From contig CM049306.1 in assembly GCA_026874595.1 (NCBI GenBank), forward strand, positions 66,534,019-66,598,018: 64,000 nt of DNA, in the 5' to 3' direction. Below are positions 56,145-64,000 of this stretch, one piece after another. The stretch is from Sipunculus nudus (lineage: Eukaryota > Annelida > Sipuncula > Golfingiida > Sipunculidae). A model generated the notes under the pieces. The model worked only from the letters and a program-made list of their open reading frames with translations. It did not search any database and had not been told where the DNA came from. The position numbers were made by a program, and so were the translations under genes. The stretch's first letter is position 1, and the number at the start of each line of letters is the position of its first letter.

Positions 56145-56447
56145 CATGCGCTGGCGACTATGTCATGATTACATCTAGTTTGTTTGTCTGTTTGTCCCTA
56201 CTCTCCTCGCCACAGTTTTGCAGCAATCGACTTGAAACTTACAGGGATGATTGACAACCCAAAGTCCTGGAACCCTTTTGTTTTTGGTCAACATCGCATC
56301 ATGGTGAAGGTCAAGGTCATGGAAAGTATGCAATACAGTTTTTGCTCCATAACTTTGTAACAAATGATCGTAGCCACTTAAACCATAGCTTGTTTTATTC
56401 GTAATTCCATGGCCTTTTATATGATGGGTACCTGACTCAAATCTGCC
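56145..56447 (+). repeat. Family C segment left of the 3.49-kb insertion
   Basis: Opens with GCGCTGGCGAC-like sequence and TCTAGTTTGTTTGTCTG, has AAGGTCAAGGTCATGG and ends TGACTCAAATCTGCC, the same text as at 49880-49893 (TGACTCAAATTTGCC). Confidence 0.75.
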
Positions 56448-57153
56448 CCCAGCTAGCACAAAAATATTTTTAAAATGTTTTATAAACGTTTGGCAAAATG
56501 TTTTGAAAATGTTTTCTCGTGATATTTTTATAACGTTTTTTTGTATGTTCGAAAAAACGTTTTTAAAACGTTTTGCTAAAACGTTTTAAAAATGTTATTT
56601 TGATGTTTTAAAAATGTTTTTGTAAAACATTTTAAAAACGTTTTCATAATATTTTATTAACATTTTGTGAGTTACATTTTTTGATATTTTAAAAATGTTT
56701 CCTTCAAAATATCCAAGAAACATTTTTATAACATTTTCACATTTATCTATATCCTGAAATATTCCCCACAACCAAATATGTGATATGTTTTGCATGGGCT
56801 TATATCATACGTTGTGAATATATAAGTATTTATTTCATATTTTGAATTGACAGGGTTTCTGTAGTGTGTGCAGGATATGGCAAATTGGTAACCAGCTTTT
56901 GTAGTACCAACATGGTTAAAAAATCTGCATGAATATAAAGGTAGAAAAACACTTTCCCCATTATTTTATCTATATTATGTTCATATTTGCCAAAAAAATG
57001 AATTTAAACCATAGAGTTAATTCATCTCTGTTGAAACAACAGTTGCATATTTTATATCATTTCTGCTTACAACTTCACACCAGATAAACATATTCTCACG
57101 TATCAACAAAGAAAAGAGTAACTGGTAAGGCACAGAGGTTTATTTAAGAAACA

Positions 57154-57231
57154 TCAGTCTGAATCAGAGTCTGTGATGTCTTCCACTGGAGCAGACTCAC
57201 TTCCTTTCTTTTTCTTCTTTGCCTCTTGTGT
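57154..57231 (-). CDS. Candidate 3'-terminal exon within the 3.49-kb element
   Basis: On minus, a TTTCTACAG acceptor is followed by a 26-codon frame, TQEAKKKKKGSESAPVED then ITDSDSD, ending in TGA at 57156-57154, with AATAAA about 12 nt later (57142-57137). A basic KKKKK cluster and an acidic C-terminus look like a nuclear protein end. About 1.5 kb upstream on minus, a GTAAGT donor at 58768 ends a possible earlier exon, but its frame does not join this one directly. It may be the last exon of a transposase or of a captured host gene. Unrecognised. Confidence 0.35.
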   Translation of the reverse strand, partial: TQEAKKKKKGSESAPVEDITDSDSD

Positions 57232-57699
57232 CTGTAGAAATAGATATGTACATATTACCATAAATGAAATTCACTAAACAAAAAATTTAAATGGGCAGGT
57301 AATCAATTGACAGGAATGTATTTATCCTATTACATACAAGAGTTAAATCAATTACTGAATGTCTACTGTATTGTATATTACCATATGATACCTGACAAAT
57401 CTGATAGGAGAGTACAGTTATTTAATTTATTGATAATACAAAAAGTACAGTACTTTAAAAAGTGCATCTAGATGAGACAGAATATTCCCTTTACTCAGAA
57501 AACATAAAGAAAACCACAATATTGTTTGCGTTACCAGTTTAAAAATACTTTAATAGTACATTATCTTAAGTACAATACATATCATTTTTCTATATATAAT
57601 CAAGTGATATCGGCATATTGTTTCAGGGATATCTTAGTTGCCAATACAATATTTTTCTTTTATTATGTATATAAACATAAATATATAATGCATATAATA

Positions 57700-57725
57700 G
57701 TGCTAGTAGGATATATATATATATA

Positions 57726-57797
<72 letters not shown>

Positions 57798-57951
57798 TTT
57801 TCATAAATGATCAATGGAAAAATGTCCAGTGAAACCTGTTTTGGCCTTATGTATAAATATATATAGAGAGAGATGGAGAGAGAGAGAGGGAGAAAGAGAA
57901 AGAGAGGGAGAGAGAGTTTACATAAATATATATAGAGAGTGAGTATGAGAG

Positions 57952-58043
<92 letters not shown>

Positions 58044-58045
58044 AC
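57700..58045. repeat. AT and GA microsatellite cluster
   Basis: (TA)n at about 57709-57792, a GA-rich run at 57864-57920, (TA)n at 57956-57994 and (GA)n at 57996-58040. Apparent frames across it are artefacts of the repeats. Confidence 0.95.
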
Positions 58046-59940
58046 AGCAGACGGTATCATGTGGTCGGTGTATGTCATTTAATTGTACGGGAATGTCACA
58101 GTTAAAGCTTGGCCTGACAGTGGTGCCCTTTAAACCTAATGCAGCTCTGTAATGCATGCTTGGAGAGCTGGCATGTTACTGGGTGACAGCTCATTAGGAC
58201 TGGTGCAGACACACCTAAACTATGGGTAATATGTTGACCCCAAATTTTATTAACTTAAAACAAGTGAATAACCACACACACACAATAACAAGATGTATAT
58301 AAAACAACCAGTCTGAATGAAAATTTAGTTAACTTGATTATAAAAATGACACGAAAAAAATGCTGATGATGTTGCCATGTATGTTTATATTATAAATAAT
58401 AAATATAAATTATAAATGATCAATTATACATACTGATATAGGCAAAAGAAACATCTTCCTATGAGTATGTGCTTATTCTGTCATTATTACTTCTATACTT
58501 TCTACCCTAAATAAATAAATGTGTGTGTGTGTTTGAAATGTCTTGTACAGCAGAATCAGTTGTGGTCATGATATTGTTGTATACAGGTTGGATGGCTGTC
58601 ACCCCTCTCCAGCTGAATTGAAACCCTGTTTTAAGCTGCTTGCATCATGGCACAATGAGTTTTAATAAACAAATGTACCAATGGTTCTGCTACTAATTAG
58701 CTATTTGGAAATTATAAATTATGAATATGAATGAAAATTAGGGGAAAAGATAAATGAAATATACTTACAACAGCTTGAACACTCAGACATTCCACTTCAA
58801 CTGTTTAGTCTGGTATGCTGAGTTTCCCGCCAAAATGTGGTCTCCACAGGGACACAGTAACTCTAGTCGATCCAATTAAGCCGCAATCCGTAAAAAAAGA
58901 CGAGTTCCCTGGAGGGTTATATGATAAGTTACATACTGATAGTTGTAGTGCACTGGACCACATTATCAGCAAAATATGAACATGCTGTACTTTTTGACAT
59001 GTATTGCCCAGTTTTATTCTTGTTTTTTTTTTTAAACTAAATTTCTGAATTTATTATTTGATCTGAACAAACTGCCTCCTGGATTTCAGTTTAAATATGG
59101 AACGAGAAGCTGAATTTTGTTTTAATATAAAATAATTATTTCACTCTTTTAAACTTCAGATCTGAAGATGCCAATTTTATTAATAAAATATACACTACTG
59201 TGATATTTACTATATATATAGAAAGTTCCTTTGTATGTAACATATTTACACAGATAAAAAATGTTTATATTTAAATATATATTAATTTACACAGATTTAA
59301 TTAATATATATATATATGTTTATATGTATATATGTGTGTATATATATATATTACATCTTGTACAATTTAAATAAATCTCATAAATAATTCAAGTAAACAT
59401 TTTTTATCAACATTTTTAAATTTTTTAAAAACTTTTTTTGTTGTATTTGTTTACATTTTTAAACATTTTTAACTATTTCATTCACAAGTATACCTAAGGC
59501 AGTGACAGATGATGCGGTCACGAAAATCCCTGAAATTGGATTGGGTTATTTAAGTCATATTAAGTCTTGTACATTTTTAATATGTCTCATAAAAGGTTTC
59601 AAGTAAACATTTTTCATCAACATTTAAAAAACATTTTTAAAATGTTTTTAAAATGTTAAAAAAAGTTTTGGGAACCCATTTATGCACTCTATGAGAAAAA
59701 TGTTAAAAAAATGTTTTATAAATGTTTTAAAAAATGTTTTGTTATAACATTTATGCGCTGTTTTTGAAGATATTTTAAAAATGTTTTAAAAATGTTTTGA
59801 TAAAAACGTTCTATTGTAACATTTATGCGCCATTAGAAAAAACATTTTAAAAATGTTTTTAAAACATTTTTAAAAGATGTTCTGTTGAAACATTAATGCA
59901 ACATATTGAAAATGTTTTAAAAATGTTTTGTGCTACCTGG

Positions 59941-61640
59941 GCCGTTACCATGGTTACGCATTTTGGGTTAAAACTTGATAATTTGAAAATAGTCATGCTA
60001 CATTTTCTATCTTTGTCAATTTTTAGGCTACAGACGTCTGGATTTGGTCATTATGTAGCTTATAGGCAGCTTGACATGCTTAATCTGCAAGACTGGACAA
60101 ATCTCGCACCATATCTCGTCAAACGAGAAAAAACTTCGCGGAAATGCTTATAACTCGGCGAGTTTTACAGCTAGAAAGGTCCTGTTTGCGGCATTTCGTA
60201 ACATTTGGCCAGCTTGACATGATAAATCTGCAAGACTGGCTATATCTCGCATTATATTTCGACAAACGAGAAACAACAAGATTTCACAGAAATGCATATA
60301 ACTCGACGAGTTTTACAGCTAGACAGTTCGGATTTTCGCCATTTCGTAACATTTGGCCAGCTTGACATGATAGATCTGCAAGACTGGCCAAATCTCGCAC
60401 TATATCTCGGCAAACGAGATTTCACGGAAGTGCTGTTACAAAATGCCGACAACTAGACCTGTATAGCTGTAAAGGTCGCCGAATTATAAGCATTTATATA
60501 TAATCTCGTTAATCTTGTTAAAGTCGCTCAGTTATAAGCGTTTCCATGAAATCTCGTATTTTCTCGTTTGACGAGATAAAGTGCGAGATTGGGTAAGACT
60601 TGCAGTTATATCTTGTCAAGCTGATCATATGTGATTGTCATAGGGGGAAAAACCGAGATTTCACAGATATCTTTTAACTGGGCTACTACTACAGCTAGAC
60701 AATTCTAGTTTTCGGCATGTTGTAACATGTGGCAAACGTGATATGATACAACTGAAAATCTCGCATCATAACTCAGCGACTTTTACAGCTAAACAGGCCT
60801 GCTTTTCTGTATTTGGTAACATTTGGCTAGCTTGACATGACAAACCTGAAGATCACGCCAAATCTCGCACATTATCTCGTCAAAAGAGAAAACAATGAAT
60901 ATTACAGAAATGCTTATAACTCAGCCATTGAAGAGACAAGGGCAGATCCGTGAACGGGGATGTTTTGGAGACGGTCCCTCCCCCCCCCCCCCCCCCCCAC
61001 ACACACACACTCCCTCGCACTCACTCACGAACTCCCACACTCACTAACACACACACTGCAAGAATCCTTTTAAAACTGGTACATAATATGTCAGATCTCG
61101 AAAGTGACTTCATTTTTGGGATATGGCTGCTGGGGATATATATGCTGTGGGCGCTGTAGTCAGACCACTACAACATATCATTTTTGGTCACATTTCCAAA
61201 ACTAAAAACTTCATAAACCATAGCTCATATTGTTCCTCTTTATTTTCTCCATCAGCATATCTAGTCATATGTTATTTCAGATTTGTCACTTTGTCAGTAT
61301 GTCTGTCTGTTAGTCAGTAGAACTAAATTTCAGCTCGATGTTGGTTCTTGTTTCTTACAAATAGCATTCTATAGGCAACAGTTTTGCAGGAACCCTTTTA
61401 GAACTGGTACCGGTACCTCTGTTGTGTTATACCAATATCTCGAAACTTATTTTCCATTTTCCGAAAATCTCTACGAGGGGGCGCTCCACTCAAAACTCCA
61501 CAACAATTTTTTTGGCCATATCTCCATTACGATATATCCAACCTACATAATCTAAAGCTTGTTTTGTTCCTCTAAACCTTCTCCATCAGCTTATCTAGTC
61601 ATCTGTTATCTCAGATGTGTCACTTTGTATGTTTTTATGA
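59941..61640 (+). repeat. Family C segment right of the insertion
   Basis: Starts GCCGTTACCATGGTTACG, then tandem units of about 147 bp at 60097, 60244 and 60391 with CTCGCAC.ATATCTCG.CAAACGAGA, GAAATGC.TATAACTCG, CTAGA..G and AGCTTGACATGAT. More remote units run to about 60930. The C19 run (60980-60998) and CACACA tract follow, then ATATCTCGAAAC-type modules to about 61640. Confidence 0.8.
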
Positions 61641-62257
61641 ACTATATTAATGGAGGAAAGCTCAATGCACGTGAGCGAGAATTAGAACACGGGAATTTTA
61701 TGGTTATGTTTCACGCTAGAGAGATCTAATTTTCGATAGTATTTGACAAACTCTCATAGAGTTGCTTGCATCCCTTGCGAGGTTTGGCGTCGGTCAGAAA
61801 TTATTTCTGGACCATGTCACCTAAATATTTGATTTCATGCGTTTTGTTTAGTGATTAATAATCAGAAGACATTGCAGCATGTCTGTTAATTTCTAAAACA
61901 TAATAACAAAATGAACTTAAACTCATATTTTATTGTAAAGAATAATAAATAGTGGCAGATTACATATGTATATATGATACATTTATATTCATATACAAAT
62001 ATTTAGCAACATAATTGTGTTCTTGTTGAACATGCCACTGCAACATGCAATTACTGATCACGGACATGTCCACGGTATATGTTCTTTTTTGGTGGTATAT
62101 ACACTCGATCAGGGGACCTCAGTTGTTAATGGGCTATTTTGTTCATTTCGTTTAGGTTGACGTGACCGCCTCAATTTTAACGGAAACGTGTCTGCCTTTG
62201 TTCTACATACGGGGACCATTTGTATTTAAATGTCCTGACTGCATTTATCTCAGTTCC
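61641..62257. other. Unassigned flank
   Basis: The first 150 bp have residual family C words (GCTAGAGAGATCTAATTTTCG near 61708). The remainder shows no gene, tandem repeat or motif. Confidence 0.35.
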
Positions 62258-63136
62258 GAACCTGGTCCAGCCAGCACTGAATTAAGACATACTGTAAACT
62301 AGATATACTCTAGCGGAGAGACAGATCGTGCTTATCACAACGTCTGCCGCCACCTGTAAACATGTGACGTAAGCACCTATGTCCCAAATGACCCCGGGAC
62401 AAGTCTGGTCTATTCAGCAGTGGTTCAGACATAGAGGTACGCTACTAGTTCAGCCCAGAGAGACCAACTGTGCTTATCACACAGCCTGCCATCTCCGGTT
62501 CCGAAGTGACGTATCCATAAAGACCCCACATGATGCTCCTACAAGCATGATACCAGAAAACATAGCTCTGTGCTAATACTGCACCCTTTTCAAAGACTTT
62601 CATTCAATTTGTTAATCAATAAGGACTGTTTTTCCGACTTTATTATAAATAAATTCAAGATGTATGTCTAAAATATGTGTAAGTGAGAAATGATAATACA
62701 TATGTCTGTAACAAGGAAATCCGAGGCAAGATTGTTACAAAGAGTATACAGTGGCTTTTCACAGATAAAGAACAACTATTTCTCCATCATTCGTCCAGTT
62801 TGAACTACACAAAAGCTACCGGTACCTAACACTGAGCATTACAGACCTGTTGTTATAATCTTGGTAGGCAAAAATATTTGAATAAGTATCCTGTAAAATA
62901 TTTAAATTATAAAGCAATAACTGCAATAACAATAATAATAATAAAAAATTTTCATGCACTCCAGTTTTATATTCCTGTTTCTAGTGATTCTGAGATATTG
63001 CATCAGTTTCGACACTGTTTGTTAATTTTACCCCAATACCAGTTGACAATATATTAAAGATTCATTATCATTTGTCATCAAATTGTAATCAAATTTCTAA
63101 ATTGTGAATTTGCCAGTCTATTATTTAAAAAATCAG

Positions 63137-63188
<52 letters not shown>

Positions 63189-64000
63189 CATTATAATTTC
63201 ATGATGACAGTAAAAACATAATGAACCATTTTTAACTTATTATTAAAACTAGAAAATGGTACATCATGATCTGAGAAGCATATATCATAGGCTTCTGCAG
63301 TATTTTCAAGTGTACATACATTGTTGTGCTATATGAGCCTAGGACAAGTCTGGTCTAGCCAGCACTGGTTTAGACATAGCGGTACGCTACTTGTTCAGCC
63401 CGGAGAGACGAACCGTGCTTATCACACAGCCTGCCATCTCCAGACCCCAAGTGACGTATCCATCAAGACCCCATATGATGCTGGAACAACCGTGATACAA
63501 GAAAACATGTCTTTACTCATACTGAACTCATTTTGAATACTCTACTTGAACTCTGTTCACCAATCTGGACAGTTTTTGCACTTAGATATTTATAAACAAA
63601 TTGACGATATCCAACTAAAATACACGTGCTCTTCTTTTAATGAAATTAATTAGGTCTGTAACAAGGGTATATAAACAACATTGTTACATAGAGCATACGA
63701 TGGCCTAGCGCAGAAAAAAAAAACAAGTATTTCGTCATCATTCTTCTTCTTTGAACTATAGTACCTCCTCATACCAGTAAATCATACTGAACAATACACT
63801 TCTCTACTTATAACTGGTGGTGGGTAGAACTATTTGACTATAATATCAAATATTTAATTAAATATTGAAATCATAAACTAATATCAATCACATGCACTGG
63901 ATTTTGAAATTCCTGTTTCTGTTGACTAAGATATATTGCATCCGTTACCACAGTGGATGTAAATCTGCTTAAAAAACATTTGCATTATCACCTTGGTATG
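62258..64000. repeat. Tandem duplication, unit about 945 bp
   Basis: GGGACAAGTCTGGTCTATTC to about 63310 is repeated from about 63335 to the window end, with blocks such as TTCAGCCC.GAGAGAC, CTTATCACACAGCCTGCCATC and AGTGACGTATCCAT highly conserved in both, and later TCATGCACT..A.TTT-type blocks spaced the same. A partial third copy of the start, with CCAGCCAGCACTGAATTAAGAC, lies at 62265-62345. A 65-codon frame (62379-62576) and a 71-codon frame (63321-63536) share the same alignment without indels but with mixed replacement and silent changes, so coding is unproven. Confidence 0.75.
63139..63186. repeat. (AT)n microsatellite
   Basis: About 48 bp of alternating AT inside the first 945-bp unit; absent at the equivalent place in the second. 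Confidence 0.95.

Larger units (their letters stand above)
56448..59940. mobile_element. 3.49-kb transposon-like insertion in family C
   Basis: The left end (CCCAGCTAGCACAAAA) and the reverse complement of the right end (CCAGGTAGCACAAAACA) are inverted. Each end continues with dense runs of AAACATTTT, AACGTTTT and TTTTAAAAATGTTTT words (56455-56735 and 59380-59935). The empty site is known from a related family C copy at about 49888: CTCAAATTTGCCGTAACC. Here TCTGCC is followed by the insert and then GCCGTTACC, giving a 3-bp GCC (or 2-bp CC) target duplication. The interior has microsatellites and a spliced-gene-like exon but no complete transposase frame. Confidence 0.75.

Noticed and set aside
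57623-58157. Minus frames of 151 and 79 codons rich in Tyr/Ile and Leu/Ser
   Set aside because: Direct translations of (TA)n and (GA)n microsatellites.

Overview
This window looks like repeat-dominated, non-coding nuclear DNA of an animal, most likely a lophotrochozoan and probably a bivalve mollusc. That guess rests on low GC, spliceosomal-type signals, no bacterial-style operons, Ty3/gypsy elements, a Helentron-type Helitron, and dispersed families with 'GTCCGTCCGTCC', 'TGTCTGTTTGTCTG' and 'GGTCAAGGTCAAGGTC' blocks like those I associate with bivalve genomes. No complete host gene is visible. A few candidate single exons remain, the best being a short 3'-terminal exon at 25013-25107.

Layout. 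1-3.5 kb: a two-copy direct repeat, then a Ty3/gypsy remnant on + (gag, protease, RT start, integrase, short 3' LTR) with large internal deletions, abutting an antisense PNMA-like gag fragment. 4.99-14.32 kb: a nearly complete but broken Ty3/gypsy element on the minus strand with two LTRs, PPT, PBS, an RRM-like domain at the head of gag, PNMA-like capsid, CCHC knuckle, protease, RT, RNase H and integrase. It carries two later insertions: about 1.07 kb in RT with an 8-bp target duplication, and about 1.56 kb in the 5' LTR with a 65-bp duplication. 15.27-17.02 kb: a 1.7-kb element with about 120-bp inverted ends. 17-33.6 kb: mostly dispersed repeat families, which I call A, B, D, E and F, plus a tRNA-like SINE head, a 23-bp minisatellite and an antisense LTR.

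33.7-40.7 kb holds the most gene-like object: a Helentron (Helitron with endonuclease). In order it encodes 23-residue STPR-like repeats, a Cys-rich DUF6570-like region, an OTU protease-like domain, an HUH Rep nuclease, a PIF1-type helicase and an APE/EEP-type endonuclease. It is broken by a few frameshifts and stops, is preceded by three adjacent minisatellites, and is followed by decayed extra copies of the endonuclease tail. 43.84-44.63 kb: a second member of the LTR family seen at 28 kb, in the opposite orientation. It has a perfect three-unit heat-shock-element match just upstream of its TATA box.

45-64 kb: palindromic AT motifs, a weak candidate 3' exon, a long dispersed family (C) with many TCTCG...CGAGA half-palindromes and hairpin heads, a 367-bp satellite, and a 3.49-kb transposon-like element (56448-59940). 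That element's empty site can be read directly from related copies of family C. The window ends with a tandem duplication of about 950 bp. The genes here act for mobile elements rather than for a host pathway. All coordinates of broken elements are approximate unless a terminal motif is named.
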